From NCBI RefSeq assembly GCF_001421885.1, contig NZ_LMLH01000006.1:83502-147501 (forward strand): a stretch of 64,000 bases of DNA, in the 5' to 3' direction. A model generated the notes under the pieces. It was not told where the DNA came from and did not search any database. It saw nothing but the letters and a program-made list of their open reading frames with translations. The translations under genes were made by a program, and so were the position numbers. This document shows positions 29,017 through 39,974 of the stretch, one piece after another. Numbering within the stretch: the first letter of the stretch is position 1; each line of letters starts with the position of its first letter. This DNA is from Pseudomonas sp. Leaf48. Lineage in GTDB: Bacteria; Pseudomonadota; Gammaproteobacteria; Pseudomonadales; Pseudomonadaceae.

Positions 29017-29781
29017 ATGACCGAAGACACCATCAAGCGCCGGGCTCGCGGTCTGGATCGGGCGTTCGATATCCTCGATTTCCTCAAGGAAGTCGGCCAG
29101 CCCCTGCGCCCGAACGAAATCGCCAGCGGCATCGGCAGCCCCAAATCCACCGTCTACGAGCTGGTTGCCTCGTTGCTCGAACGCCGGATCCTGGAGCCTG
29201 TCGGCAAAGACGGTCACGTCTACCTGGGGCGTCAACTGTACTTTCTCGGCCAGGCGCATTTGCGTCATTTCGACCTGACCCGCGAGGCCGATCACGCCTT
29301 GCAGGAGATCGTCAGCCAGACCCGCGAAACCGCGCAGATGTGCCTGCTCAACGGAAGAAAATACACCGTGGCGTTGATGAAAGAGGGCGAGCGGCATTTC
29401 CGCATCTCGTCGGACATCGGTGAAAACGCGCCCATCCCCTGGACCGCGTCCGGCCGGCTGTTGCTGGCGCATCTGAGCGACCAGGCAATCATCGACCTGA
29501 TCGACCCTGACGACTTCATTCTGCCCGGCGGCGAACGCTTGCCGGTCGAGCAGTTCCTCGAGGAAATCCGTCAGGCCGGCAGCGATGGCTTCTTCTCCTT
29601 CGACAGCGTCGCGGACACCTTTACCCATTGCTTCGCCGCACCGGTCAAAGACCCCGGCGGCGTGGCCATCGCCACCCTGTGCATCGTCGCGCCAAGGGCC
29701 GACGCCAGGAAAAATTACGCCGACTACCGCCGGGTGCTGATCGACAGCGCCAACAGCCTGGCCCGGCGCATCAACGATTAA
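29017..29781 (+). CDS. IclR family transcriptional regulator
   Basis: The 254-aa product has an N-terminal winged helix-turn-helix (about 10-75; PNEIASGIGSPKSTVYELVASL) and a C-terminal IclR effector domain (about 85-250) with the TASGRLLLAHL and GFFSFDSVAD segments. IclR proteins bind small organic acids and usually control adjacent catabolic genes. Lying between ridA and the PLP enzyme, it most likely senses a sugar-acid or amino-acid intermediate of this cluster. Spacing is about 90 bp from ridA and 40 bp to the next gene, so it may be co-transcribed. Confidence 0.92.
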   Translation: MTEDTIKRRARGLDRAFDILDFLKEVGQPLRPNEIASGIGSPKSTVYELVASLLERRILEPVGKDGHVYLGRQLYFLGQAHLRHFDLTREADHALQEIVSQTRETAQMCLLNGRKYTVALMKEGERHFRISSDIGENAPIPWTASGRLLLAHLSDQAIIDLIDPDDFILPGGERLPVEQFLEEIRQAGSDGFFSFDSVADTFTHCFAAPVKDPGGVAIATLCIVAPRADARKNYADYRRVLIDSANSLARRIND

Positions 29782-29820
29782 CAGCGGCTGCCGGCAGCCG
29801 CGTGGATGAGGAGTTCAAAC

Positions 29821-31038
29821 ATGTCTTCTGCCCCAAACACTGCCAATGTGGAAAAAGGTGCGGCCAGCCACGGCGCCAGCCTGGTCCGTGATGTGAGCCT
29901 GCCAGCGCTGGTGCTGCATCGCCAGGCACTGGAGCACAACATTCGCTGGATGCAGGACTTCGTCAGCAACAGCGGCGCGCAGCTGGCGCCCCACGGCAAA
30001 ACCAGCATGACTCCGGCATTGTTCCGTCGACAACTGGACGCTGGTGCCTGGGGTATCACCCTGGCCAGCGCCACGCAAACTCGCGCGGCCTACGCCCATG
30101 GCGTGCGCCGGGTATTGATGGCCAACCAACTGGTTGGTACGCCGAACATGGCACTGATCGCCGACCTGCTGGCCGACCCGGCCTTCGACTTCTATTGCAT
30201 GGTCGATCACCCGGACAATGTCGCCGACCTTGGGGCGTATTTCGCTTCGCGCGGTGTGCGCCTGAACGTGATGATCGAATACGGCGTGGTCGGTGGGCGG
30301 TGCGGTTGCCGTAGCGAACAGGAAGTGCTCGACCTGGCCCAGGCCATTGCCGCGCAACCGGCGCTGGCTTTGACTGGCATCGAGGGTTACGAAGGGGTGA
30401 TTCACGGTGACCACGCGGTGAGCGGTATCCGCGATTTCGCCGGCTCGCTGGTGCGCCTGGCGGTGCAGTTGCAGGACAGCGGCGCATTCGCAATCGCCAA
30501 GCCGATTATCACGGCCTCAGGTTCTGCCTGGTATGACCTGATTGCCGAAGAGTTCGAAGCGCAGAACGTCGCTGGGCGTTTCCTTAGTGTGCTGCGCCCT
30601 GGCAGTTATGTGGCCCACGACCATGGCATCTACAAGGAAGCACAGTGCTGCGTGCTCGACCGTCGCAGCGACCTGCACGAAGGCCTGCGACCGGCGCTGG
30701 AAGTCTGGGCGCATGTGCAGTCGCTGCCGGAACCGGGGTTCGCGGTGATTGCCCTGGGCAAACGCGACGTGGCCTATGACGCCGGTTTGCCGGTGCCGCT
30801 GCTGCGTTACAAGGCGGGCGTGGTGCCGGCCAGCGGGGACGATGTGAGCGCATGCAAGGTGACTGCGGTCATGGATCAGCATGCGTTCATGACCGTGGCA
30901 CCGGGAGTGGATTTGCGAGTGGGCGATATCATTTCGTTCGGCACTTCCCATCCGTGCCTGACGTTTGACAAGTGGCGTGTTGGCTGCCTGGTGGATGAGC
31001 AGTTGAACGTCATCGAAACCATGGAAACCTGTTTCTAA
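29821..31038 (+). CDS. D-serine-dehydratase/D-threonine-aldolase-like PLP enzyme (amino acid deaminase)
   Basis: The 405-aa product belongs to the fold-type III PLP family with an N-terminal alanine-racemase-like barrel. The cofactor lysine is K60 in APHGKT, and the C-terminal metal-binding His and Cys lie in the SHPC segment, as in eukaryotic-type D-serine dehydratase (DSD1) and D-threonine aldolase. The ATG at 29821 follows GAGGAG; five extra residues from 29806 are not needed. The substrate is not settled by sequence. The neighbours RidA and KDG kinase suggest deamination of a 2-amino sugar acid or beta-hydroxy D-amino acid through an enamine. Confidence 0.88.
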   Translation: MSSAPNTANVEKGAASHGASLVRDVSLPALVLHRQALEHNIRWMQDFVSNSGAQLAPHGKTSMTPALFRRQLDAGAWGITLASATQTRAAYAHGVRRVLMANQLVGTPNMALIADLLADPAFDFYCMVDHPDNVADLGAYFASRGVRLNVMIEYGVVGGRCGCRSEQEVLDLAQAIAAQPALALTGIEGYEGVIHGDHAVSGIRDFAGSLVRLAVQLQDSGAFAIAKPIITASGSAWYDLIAEEFEAQNVAGRFLSVLRPGSYVAHDHGIYKEAQCCVLDRRSDLHEGLRPALEVWAHVQSLPEPGFAVIALGKRDVAYDAGLPVPLLRYKAGVVPASGDDVSACKVTAVMDQHAFMTVAPGVDLRVGDIISFGTSHPCLTFDKWRVGCLVDEQLNVIETMETCF

Positions 31039-31058
31039 GGGTTGAGACCGCGGCGCTG

Positions 31059-31150
31059 CTATCGCCGGCAAGCCGGCTCCTACAGCTTTGTGTCGACCGC
31101 AGAATCTGGCGGTCACCCCTACCTTGCAGGAGCCGGCTTGCCGGCGATGG
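31059..31150. repeat. REP doublet of the TAGGAGCCGGCTTGCCGGCGA family
   Basis: ATCGCCGGCAAGCCGGCTCC (31061 onward) and its inverse GGAGCCGGCTTGCCGGCGAT (31129-31148) enclose about 50 nt between the PLP enzyme gene and kdgK. Confidence 0.88.
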
Positions 31151-31189
31151 CGTCCTGCCAGACACCACCGAAACACAGAGAGCCGCCAT

Positions 31190-32122
31190 ATGAACACCAT
31201 CAGCACCCTGGGCCCCAACACTCCGCGCATCGCCCTGATTGGCGAATGCATGATCGAGTTGCAGCAACGTGCCGACGGCAGTCTGCAGCAGAGCTTCGGC
31301 GGCGACACCTTGAACACCGCGGTCTACCTGTCCCGCGAATTGGGGGCGGCCGGCAGTGTGGATTACGTCACCGCCCTGGGTGACGACAGTTTCAGCGATG
31401 CCATGAGCCAAAGCTGGGCTGCGGAAAACGTCGGTGTGGGCATGGTCCAGCGTCTGCCTGGGCGCTTGCCGGGGCTGTATTGCATCCAGACCGACGCCGC
31501 GGGTGAGCGGCGTTTTCTTTACTGGCGCAATGAAGCGGCCGTGCGTGATTGTTTCACCACCCCGGCCGCAGCGCCGATTCTCGCGGCGCTGCCCGATTAC
31601 GATCTGTTGTATTTCAGCGGGATCACCCTGGCAGTGCTTGGCGCGCAGGGACGGGAGAAGTTGCTGCAAACCCTGATAGAAGCACGACAGCGCGATGCGC
31701 GGATTGTCTTCGACAACAATTACCGGCCACGCTTGTGGGCCTCGGCCGAAGAGGCGCGCGCGGCTTATCGCAGCGTATTGCCCTATGTCGACCTGGCGTT
31801 GTTGACCGTCGATGACGAGCAGGCACTGTTCGATTTTGCCGACTGCGATGCCGTGTTTGCCGCTTACCAACAGATCGGCACGCCTGAAGTGGTACTCAAG
31901 CGGGGCGCCGATGCGTGCCTGATTCGATGCGCCGGCGAGTCGTTCGAAGTGCCGGCGCAAAAGGTCGAGCGGGTGGTTGATACGACGGCGGCGGGGGATT
32001 CGTTCAGCGCGGCGTACCTGGCTTCAAGGCTCAAGGGCGCAAGCCCTGTGGAGGCGGCTGAGGCCGGGCATCGGTTGGCGAGTCGGGTGATTCAGGTGTC
32101 GGGGGCGTTGATTGCGAAATAG
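31190..32122 (+). CDS. kdgK: 2-dehydro-3-deoxygluconokinase (PfkB family)
   Basis: The 310-aa product is a PfkB/ribokinase-type sugar kinase. It has the N-terminal GECMIEL and GGDTLNTAVYLSREL motifs typical of KDG kinases, FDNNYRP for substrate binding, and the catalytic base D270 in the TTAAGDSF anion-hole motif. KdgK phosphorylates 2-keto-3-deoxygluconate to KDPG for the Entner-Doudoroff aldolase. The ATG at 31190 follows AGAGAGCC. A REP doublet separates it from the PLP enzyme gene, which may reduce read-through or stabilise the upstream mRNA. Confidence 0.93.
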   Translation: MNTISTLGPNTPRIALIGECMIELQQRADGSLQQSFGGDTLNTAVYLSRELGAAGSVDYVTALGDDSFSDAMSQSWAAENVGVGMVQRLPGRLPGLYCIQTDAAGERRFLYWRNEAAVRDCFTTPAAAPILAALPDYDLLYFSGITLAVLGAQGREKLLQTLIEARQRDARIVFDNNYRPRLWASAEEARAAYRSVLPYVDLALLTVDDEQALFDFADCDAVFAAYQQIGTPEVVLKRGADACLIRCAGESFEVPAQKVERVVDTTAAGDSFSAAYLASRLKGASPVEAAEAGHRLASRVIQVSGALIAK

Positions 32123-32149
32123 TGGTGGATGGCCGCTGGCTACGCCATC

Positions 32150-32248
32150 GGTTCGCGAGCAAGCCCGCTCCCACAGGGATGGGGGGTGGTGGCATATTTT
32201 GCCGACTCACAAAATCCAATGTGGGAGCGGGCTTGCTCGCGAAGGGGG
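32150..32248. repeat. REP doublet (REPIN)
   Basis: TTCGCGAGCAAGCCCGCTCC (32151 onward) and its inverse GGAGCGGGCTTGCTCGCGAA (ending 32242) lie between convergent kdgK and the parvulin gene. Confidence 0.9.
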
Positions 32249-32264
32249 CTTTCAAGCCAGCCCA

Positions 32265-32540
32265 TCAATCCCGGTAAAACACCTGCACAAGGTGATAACC
32301 AAACTTGCTCTTGATCGGCCCATGCACCACTCGCAGCGGTTTCTTGAAGATCACCGCATCGATCACGCCGACCATCTGGCCGGGCCTGACCTCACCAAGG
32401 TCGCCACCACGTTTGCCGGACGGGCAGGTGGAGTATTTTTTCGCCAGCACATCAAAGGCTTCGCCTTTGGCGATGCGCTGCTTGAGTTGCTCGGCTTCTT
32501 CCGAGGTTTTCACCAGAATATGGCGGGCTTGAGCTTTCAT
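32265..32540 (-). CDS. Parvulin-type peptidyl-prolyl isomerase, short cytoplasmic form
   Basis: The 91-aa product is a single parvulin domain (PpiC/Par10 type), with HILVKT near the start, CPSGKRGGDLG in the middle, and FGYHLVQV at the end. These enzymes catalyse cis-trans isomerisation of peptidyl-prolyl bonds. There is no signal peptide, so it is cytoplasmic. The ATG at 32540 matches the usual family start. A second parvulin of the same length class lies at 47210-47491. Confidence 0.93.
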   Translation of the reverse strand: MKAQARHILVKTSEEAEQLKQRIAKGEAFDVLAKKYSTCPSGKRGGDLGEVRPGQMVGVIDAVIFKKPLRVVHGPIKSKFGYHLVQVFYRD

Positions 32541-32594
32541 GGGGCGGTTACCTTGCAACGGCGGTGACAACGGGGCGCGCGATTATGCCTCAAG

Positions 32595-35132
32595 TCAGCG
32601 GGCATGGCCGATCATCGTGCGAATCTTGTTGGCCAGCAGGTCGATGGTAAATGGTTTGGACACCATGTCCATGCCGTGCTCGAGGAAGCCCTGGCGTTCG
32701 GCGGCGATTTCCGCGTAGCCGGTCATGAACAGCACTTTCAATTCGGGACGATGCTGGCGGGCGATTTCCGCCAGTTGCCGGCCATTCATCCCCGGCAGGC
32801 CGACGTCGGTCACCAGCAGGTCCACCCGCAAGTCGGACTCGAGCATGGGCAGGGCGGCACTGGCGTCTTCGGCTTCGTAGGCGCGGTAACCGAGCTCGTT
32901 CAACAGATCGAGCACCAGCATGCGCACCGCTGAATCGTCTTCCACCAGCACTACGGTTTCCCCGGCAATGACTGGCGGTGCTTCGCCCACCAGCGGCTGC
33001 GGCTCCGCCACCTGTTCGGTGCCGTCCAGACGCGGCAGATACAGGCGCACACAGGTGCCCCGGTCTGGCAGGCTGGACAGGGTGACATGGCCGCCCGACT
33101 GCTGGGCGAAACCGTAGATCATCGACAACCCCAGGCCGGTGCCCTGGCCAATGGGTTTGGTGGTGAAAAAGGGATCGAATGCCTTGGACAATACCGATGG
33201 TGTCATGCCGATGCCGTTGTCGCTGACGGCAATCATCAGGTAGTCCCCGGCGTTGACCTGTTCCAGCGTGGTGATGTCGCTGCCATCGAGATACACGTTG
33301 GCCGTTTCGATCAACAGCTCGCCGCCGTCGGGCATGGCATCCCGTGCGTTGATCACCAGGTTGAGCAAGGCATTTTCCAGTTGACTGACATCGGTGTTGA
33401 CCCGCCAGACGTTCTCGGTCAATTGCAGTTTGAGTTCGATGTGGTCGCCCTTGGTGCGGCTGAGCAAATCTTCCAGCGAATGGATCAGCTCATTGGCGTT
33501 GAGCGGCTTGCGATTGAGCGACTGGCGCCGGGAGAACGCCAGCAGGCGATGGGTGAGGGCGGCGGCGCGGTTGGCCGAGGACACGGCCGCCTCGGTGAAG
33601 CGGGTAATTTCGTCGACACGGCCTTCGGCAATGTAGCGCTGCATCAGGTCAAGGCTGCCGATGATGCCGGTGAGCATGTTGTTGAAGTCGTGGGCAATGC
33701 CGCCGGTGAGCTGGCCGACCGCTTCCATCTTCTGCGCATGGCGCAGCGCTTCTTCGGCGCGTTCGCGCTCGCACATCTCGTTTTGCAGGCGTTCGTTGGC
33801 TTGCGCCAGTTGCCGGGTGCGGGCAGCCACCCGTTCTTCCAGGGTTTCATTGAGGTTACGCAGAGCTTCCTCGGTCTGTTTGCGCTCGGTTTCGTCGATC
33901 ACGAAGATGTAGAAACCGTTGACCGTGCCATCCGCCCCGTGGCGCGGCAGATAATTCATCAGGGCCTGGCGGATGCTGCCGTCGCGATGTGGGGTGCTAA
34001 TGCTGAAGCTGCAGGGTCTGCCGGACAGTGCTTCGGCGACGTAGGACGCACGCAGCGCGTAGGCTTCTTTTCCGAGCACTTCAACAATGGTCCGGCCATA
34101 GAGTTCCTGAGGCGTCAGGCCGTACCAGTCGAGGTAAGCGGCATTGTTCAGGCGAAAGCGTTCCTCGCGGTCGACGTAGCTGATCAGGATTGGCATGGCG
34201 TTGATGATCAGCTGCAGCTCGGTCTGGCTCTGGCGCAGGGCCTGTTCGGTTTGTTTGCGCTCGGTAAGATCAAGGGCTGCACCGAGGAAGCGGATCGGGC
34301 GGTCATGGTGATCCTTGTAGCAACGGCCACGGGCAAACACCCAGCGCAGCTCCCCATCCGCTTGCAGCAGGCGATATTCTTCGGCGTACTCGCTGCCTTG
34401 GGTGATGCAGTGCCTGATGCTGCGGGTGATCAGGGCGCGGTCCTCGGGGTGCACGCCATTAAGGTATTCGCTGATTGGCAGATGATTGGCCTTGGCCGGA
34501 TCGATGCCATGTAACTGGGCGAAATGCGCGTCAGCGATGAAGCGGTCCTCGCTGATGTCCCAATCCCAGGTACCGACCGCGTCAGTGGCGGCGAGGGCCA
34601 GTTGCAAGCGTTCTTCGGTTTCGCGCTGGGCCTTGAGGCTGGCGGCCGAACGTTGTTCGAGCTCCAGAGCGATGCGTCGGCGTTCGTTGGTTTGGATGGC
34701 CGTGACCAGAATTCCCGCGACCTCGGTATTTTCGTCACGAATGGGGCTGTAGGTAAGGTCCAGCCAGAGGTCGGATTCCTGGGCTTCGCCTTGAAGGGTG
34801 AAGCGCTGTTCGCTGTAGGTGCGCACCTGACCTTGCAGCACCGCGTGGTAAATCGGATCGGTGAAGTCCTTCAGCTCAGGCCAGATCTCGTGCGTCGGTT
34901 GCCCGAAAGCCTGCGGATGTTTACTGCCGGCCAGCAGGGCGAAACCGTCGTTGTAGATCTGCGTCAGCTGCGGGCCCCACAGCAACAGCATCGGCATCGG
35001 TGAGTGAATCACGATATCCACGGCGGTTCGCAGGCTCTGTGGCCAGTTGCTGGCAGCGCCCAGCGGACTGTTTTCCCAGTCCAGTCGGGCAATCAGGGCC
35101 TGGGCATCGCTGGCGGTCGGTGCTGCATTCAT
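32595..35132 (-). CDS. Hybrid PAS-sensor histidine kinase with C-terminal receiver domain
   Basis: The 845-aa product, from the ATG at 35132 with AGGA nearby, contains PAS-like sensor domains (about 30-150, 175-295 and 310-425), a coiled coil, a HisKA domain with H481 in [11 protein letters not shown], an HATPase domain with SDNGIGM and GTGLGLSM, and a receiver domain with phosphorylatable D776 in TDVGLPG. No transmembrane segment is obvious, so sensing is likely cytoplasmic. No separate response regulator neighbours it, so the phosphorelay partner is unknown. A longer start at 35159 is possible. Confidence 0.92.
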   Translation of the reverse strand: MNAAPTASDAQALIARLDWENSPLGAASNWPQSLRTAVDIVIHSPMPMLLLWGPQLTQIYNDGFALLAGSKHPQAFGQPTHEIWPELKDFTDPIYHAVLQGQVRTYSEQRFTLQGEAQESDLWLDLTYSPIRDENTEVAGILVTAIQTNERRRIALELEQRSAASLKAQRETEERLQLALAATDAVGTWDWDISEDRFIADAHFAQLHGIDPAKANHLPISEYLNGVHPEDRALITRSIRHCITQGSEYAEEYRLLQADGELRWVFARGRCYKDHHDRPIRFLGAALDLTERKQTEQALRQSQTELQLIINAMPILISYVDREERFRLNNAAYLDWYGLTPQELYGRTIVEVLGKEAYALRASYVAEALSGRPCSFSISTPHRDGSIRQALMNYLPRHGADGTVNGFYIFVIDETERKQTEEALRNLNETLEERVAARTRQLAQANERLQNEMCERERAEEALRHAQKMEAVGQLTGGIAHDFNNMLTGIIGSLDLMQRYIAEGRVDEITRFTEAAVSSANRAAALTHRLLAFSRRQSLNRKPLNANELIHSLEDLLSRTKGDHIELKLQLTENVWRVNTDVSQLENALLNLVINARDAMPDGGELLIETANVYLDGSDITTLEQVNAGDYLMIAVSDNGIGMTPSVLSKAFDPFFTTKPIGQGTGLGLSMIYGFAQQSGGHVTLSSLPDRGTCVRLYLPRLDGTEQVAEPQPLVGEAPPVIAGETVVLVEDDSAVRMLVLDLLNELGYRAYEAEDASAALPMLESDLRVDLLVTDVGLPGMNGRQLAEIARQHRPELKVLFMTGYAEIAAERQGFLEHGMDMVSKPFTIDLLANKIRTMIGHAR

Positions 35133-35231
35133 CGAGAAGTCCTGCGCATAAGTCGGCATGGCTGTGCCTATTCTTGCACAGCTGGGCGATGCTGGAGGAT
35201 TCGGTGGGGTGAGCGGTTCACGTTGCAGGCA

Positions 35232-35330
35232 CCCTGTGGGAGCGGGCTTGCTCGCGAAGGTGGAGTATCAGTTCTCAATGATGCCGACTGACACACCGCC
35301 TTCGCGAGCAAGCCCGCTCCCACAGGGGGG
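35232..35330. repeat. REP doublet (REPIN)
   Basis: CCTGTGGGAGCGGGCTTGCT (35233 onward) and its inverse AGCAAGCCCGCTCCCACAGG (ending 35326) lie between the sensor kinase start and the acetoacetyl-CoA synthetase stop, downstream of the ketone-body operon. Confidence 0.9.
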
Positions 35331-35338
35331 GCGCAACC

Positions 35339-37294
<1,956 letters not shown>

Positions 37295-37328
37295 GGTTTG
37301 CCTCTTCTTATCGCATACATGGGTGCTT

Positions 37329-37484
37329 TTGTGGCGAGGGGGCTTGCCCCCGCTGGGTGGCGAAGCCACCCCGGGCCCTGCGCCCCCATTTTCTGGGTAT
37401 ACCGCGAGCATAGAGTTTGCGACTGCTTCGCAGCCGAACGGGGCGGTGCGGCGGTCCGACAAGCCCCCTCGCCACAAGGAGCTT
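37329..37484. repeat. REP-like element of the GTGGCGAGGGGGCTTG family
   Basis: TGTGGCGAGGGGGCTTGCCC at the left and CAAGCCCCCTCGCCACA at the right enclose a block containing CGGGGCGGTGCGGCGGTCCG. This is the composite also found at 16188-16380, in the opposite orientation. It interrupts the operon between hbdH and aacS. Confidence 0.82.
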
Positions 37485-37492
37485 GCAGGCGC

Positions 37493-38266
37493 TTACTGCG
37501 CCAACCACCCGCCATCGACATTCCACGCCGCCCCACGCACCTGGCTGCCGGCCTCGCTGCACAGGAACAGCACCAGTTCACCCAGTTGCGGTGGCGTCAC
37601 GAATTCCAGCGATGGCTGCTTTTCAGCGAGCAAATCATGCTGTGCCTGCTGCGGATCAATTCCGGTCGCAGCGCGGTCATCGATCTGTTTTTGCACCAAT
37701 GGCGTGAGCACCCAGCCCGGGCAAATCGCGTTGCAGGTGACATTGCTGGTGGCGGTTTCCAGGCCCACCACTTTGGTCAAACCGATCACCCCGTGCTTGG
37801 CGGCCACGTACGCCGCCTTGCCCACCGAGCCGACCAGGCCATGCACGGATGCGATGTTGATCACCCGGCCCCAGCCCTTGGCGCGCATGCCCGGCAGGCT
37901 CAGGCGGGTGCTGTGGAACACCGACGACAGGTTGATGGCGATGATCGAATCCCAGCGCTCCTCCGGAAACTCCTCGACCGCTGCCACGTGCTGAATGCCC
38001 GCGTTGTTGACCAGAATATCCACGCCGCCAAACTCGCGCTCGGCATAGGCAATCATCTGGGCAATCTGTGCCGGGTCGCTGACGTCGGCCGGGTGATGGC
38101 CGACCTTGCCGCCGAACTGTTGCACCTGGGCGATGACCTCGCACGGGTCGCCGAAACCATTGAGGATCAGGTTGGCCCCGGCCTTGGCCAGGCTGAGCGC
38201 GATACCCAGGCCGATGCCGCTGGTGGAGCCGGTGACCAGTGCGGTCTTGCCCGATAAAGTCGTCAT
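37493..38266 (-). CDS. hbdH: 3-hydroxybutyrate dehydrogenase
   Basis: The 257-aa product is a short-chain dehydrogenase with the nucleotide motif T12-G-S-T-S-G-I-G, NNAG at about 87-90, and the catalytic S140, Y153 and K157. It interconverts (R)-3-hydroxybutyrate and acetoacetate with NAD. The C-terminal VRGAAWNVDGGWLAQ is characteristic of the family. The start at 38266 precedes TTLSGKTALVTGS. It lies 7 bp after the permease gene, on the same strand. Confidence 0.96.
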   Translation of the reverse strand: MTTLSGKTALVTGSTSGIGLGIALSLAKAGANLILNGFGDPCEVIAQVQQFGGKVGHHPADVSDPAQIAQMIAYAEREFGGVDILVNNAGIQHVAAVEEFPEERWDSIIAINLSSVFHSTRLSLPGMRAKGWGRVINIASVHGLVGSVGKAAYVAAKHGVIGLTKVVGLETATSNVTCNAICPGWVLTPLVQKQIDDRAATGIDPQQAQHDLLAEKQPSLEFVTPPQLGELVLFLCSEAGSQVRGAAWNVDGGWLAQ

Positions 38267-38273
38267 GAATACC

Positions 38274-39665
38274 TCACACAATGCCAGTGGCGTAGAAGGT
38301 GCCGATCACCACGAAAACCGCGAGTGTCTTGATCAGCGTAATACAGAAAATGTCTTTATAGGCCTCGCGGTGGGTCAGCCCGGTGACCGCCAGCAAGGTG
38401 ATCACCGCGCCGTTGTGCGGCAGGGTGTCCATGCCGCCACTGGCCATCGCGGCGACCCGGTGCAGCACTTCCAGGGGAATGTTCGCGGCGTGGGCGGCGC
38501 TGATGAACTGCTCGGACATCGCCGCCAGCGCAATGCTCATGCCCCCCGACGCGGAGCCGGTGATACCGGCCAGCAGGGTCACGGTAATCGCTTCATTGAC
38601 CAGCGGATCGGGAATGTTCTTGAGCCAGTCGGCTAGTACCAGGAAGCCCGGCAACGAAGCGATCACGGCACCGAAACCGTATTCCGACGCGGTGTTCATC
38701 GCTGCCAGCAGTGCGCCGCTGACCGCACTCTTGCTGCCCTCGGCGAGCTTGCTGCGAATGGCCTGGAAACCGAATGCCAGCACCATCAGGATGCCCACCA
38801 GCAGCGCGGCTTGTACCGCCCAGATCGCCGTGAGTTTGGCGATTTCGGTGGTGACCGGAGCGGCCATGCCCGGCAGCTGCAGGCTGTGGGTCTTGCCGTA
38901 CCACTGTGGAATCCAGTGGGTGAACAACAGGTTCATGATGCCCACCGCCAGCAGCGGCGAGAGGGCGATCCATGGATTGGGCAGCTTGATGTCGGCAGCG
39001 GTTTCCGGCTCGTTGCGCAAATCAGTGCCGTAACCTTCGCCGGTGCGTTGCGCCTTGTTGCGCTGGCGCTGCAGAAACAGCATGCCGGCGCAGAACACGA
39101 AGATGGTGCCGATCACACCCAGCCAGGGCGCGGCCCAGGCGGTGGTGTTGAAGAAGGTGCTGGGGATGATGTTCTGGATCTGCGGAGTGCCGGGCAGGGC
39201 GTCCATGGTGAAGGAGAATGCGCCCAGGGCAATGGTCGCCGGAATCAGGCGTTTGGGAATATTGCTCTGGCGGAACATCTCAGCGGCGAAGGGATAAACC
39301 GCGAACACCACCACGAACAGCGAAACGCCGCCATAGGTCAGCAGCGCGCAGACCAGCACGATCACCAGCATCGCCTGGCGGGTGCCAAGCAGGCGGATCG
39401 CGGCAGCAACGATCGAGCGGGAGAAGCCCGACAGCTCGATCAGCTTGCCGAATACGGCACCGAGCAGGAATACGGGGAAATAGAGTTTGATGAAGCCGAC
39501 CATTTTCTCCATGAACACGCCGGTGAAGACGGGGGCAACGGCGGAAGGGTCGGTGAGCAGGACAGCGCCGAGGGCGGCAATGGGGGCAAAAAGGATAACG
39601 CTGTAGCCACGGTAAGCAGCCAGCATCAGCAGCGCGAGGGCTGCCAAGGCAATGATCACACTCAT
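38274..39665 (-). CDS. GntP-family permease, probably for 3-hydroxybutyrate
   Basis: The 463-aa product has at least ten hydrophobic segments and GntP-family motifs, such as FPVFLLGAVFGKLIELSG near the start and HRVAAMASGGMDTLPHNGAV near the end. The family carries gluconate and related acids by proton symport; members beside hbdH are generally assigned as D-beta-hydroxybutyrate permeases. It is the first gene of the ketone-body operon, directly behind a good sigma-54 promoter. Confidence 0.9.
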   Translation of the reverse strand: MSVIIALAALALLMLAAYRGYSVILFAPIAALGAVLLTDPSAVAPVFTGVFMEKMVGFIKLYFPVFLLGAVFGKLIELSGFSRSIVAAAIRLLGTRQAMLVIVLVCALLTYGGVSLFVVVFAVYPFAAEMFRQSNIPKRLIPATIALGAFSFTMDALPGTPQIQNIIPSTFFNTTAWAAPWLGVIGTIFVFCAGMLFLQRQRNKAQRTGEGYGTDLRNEPETAADIKLPNPWIALSPLLAVGIMNLLFTHWIPQWYGKTHSLQLPGMAAPVTTEIAKLTAIWAVQAALLVGILMVLAFGFQAIRSKLAEGSKSAVSGALLAAMNTASEYGFGAVIASLPGFLVLADWLKNIPDPLVNEAITVTLLAGITGSASGGMSIALAAMSEQFISAAHAANIPLEVLHRVAAMASGGMDTLPHNGAVITLLAVTGLTHREAYKDIFCITLIKTLAVFVVIGTFYATGIV

Positions 39666-39723
39666 GGTGTGTCTCCTGGGTTGTTATTTTTGTAGGGTGG
39701 ATCTGTTGTAGGAGAGGCGTATA

Positions 39724-39738
39724 GCGAGATTTGTGCCA
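39724..39738 (-). promoter_or_regulatory. Sigma-54 (-24/-12) promoter of the ketone-body operon
   Basis: On the minus strand the sequence reads TGGCACAAATCTCGC, matching the consensus TGGCAC-N5-TTGC at all but one position, with correct spacing of the GG and GC pairs. It lies about 60 nt before the permease ATG. A sigma-54 activator gene is adjacent. Confidence 0.8.
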
Positions 39739-39754
39739 TGTGCTTAAGTTGTTG

Positions 39755-39772
39755 AAATATAACGATATATTT
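39755..39772. promoter_or_regulatory. Imperfect palindrome, candidate activator binding site
   Basis: AAATATAACGATATATTT is palindromic at 16 of 18 positions. It lies about 20 bp upstream of the -24 element. Activators usually bind further away (80-150 bp), so this role is tentative. Confidence 0.35.
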
Positions 39773-39832
39773 TGTTTGTGGGACGGCGGGTGGCGAATTC
39801 GTCTCGTTCTGGAGAATTTGTTGCGCGGCTGG

Positions 39833-39928
39833 AATGATCGCTGGCAAGCCAGCTGCTACAAGTGAGCGGTGTTCCACGGTACGTTGGTGCGCCTACAACC
39901 CGTAGGAGCCGGCTTGCTGGCGATGCGC
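39833..39928. repeat. Degenerate REP doublet of the TAGGAGCCGGCTTGCCGGCGA family
   Basis: ATGATCGCTGGCAAGCCAGCTGC near 39834 and GTAGGAGCCGGCTTGCTGGCGA near 39902 are inverted copies. They are less perfect than the pair at 31059-31150. Confidence 0.7.
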
Positions 39929-39974
39929 GCAAGCGCAAAAATAACGGTGTCTACAAAAAGAGATAGATATCTCA

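Noticed and set aside
33087..34514. 475-aa open frame opposite the sensor kinase
   Set aside because: Antisense to PAS and HisKA domains; composition typical of shadow frames.
37295..37477. Longer start for acetoacetyl-CoA synthetase at 37477
   Set aside because: The added 61 residues are translated REP-like sequence; the family begins MSDILWQP.
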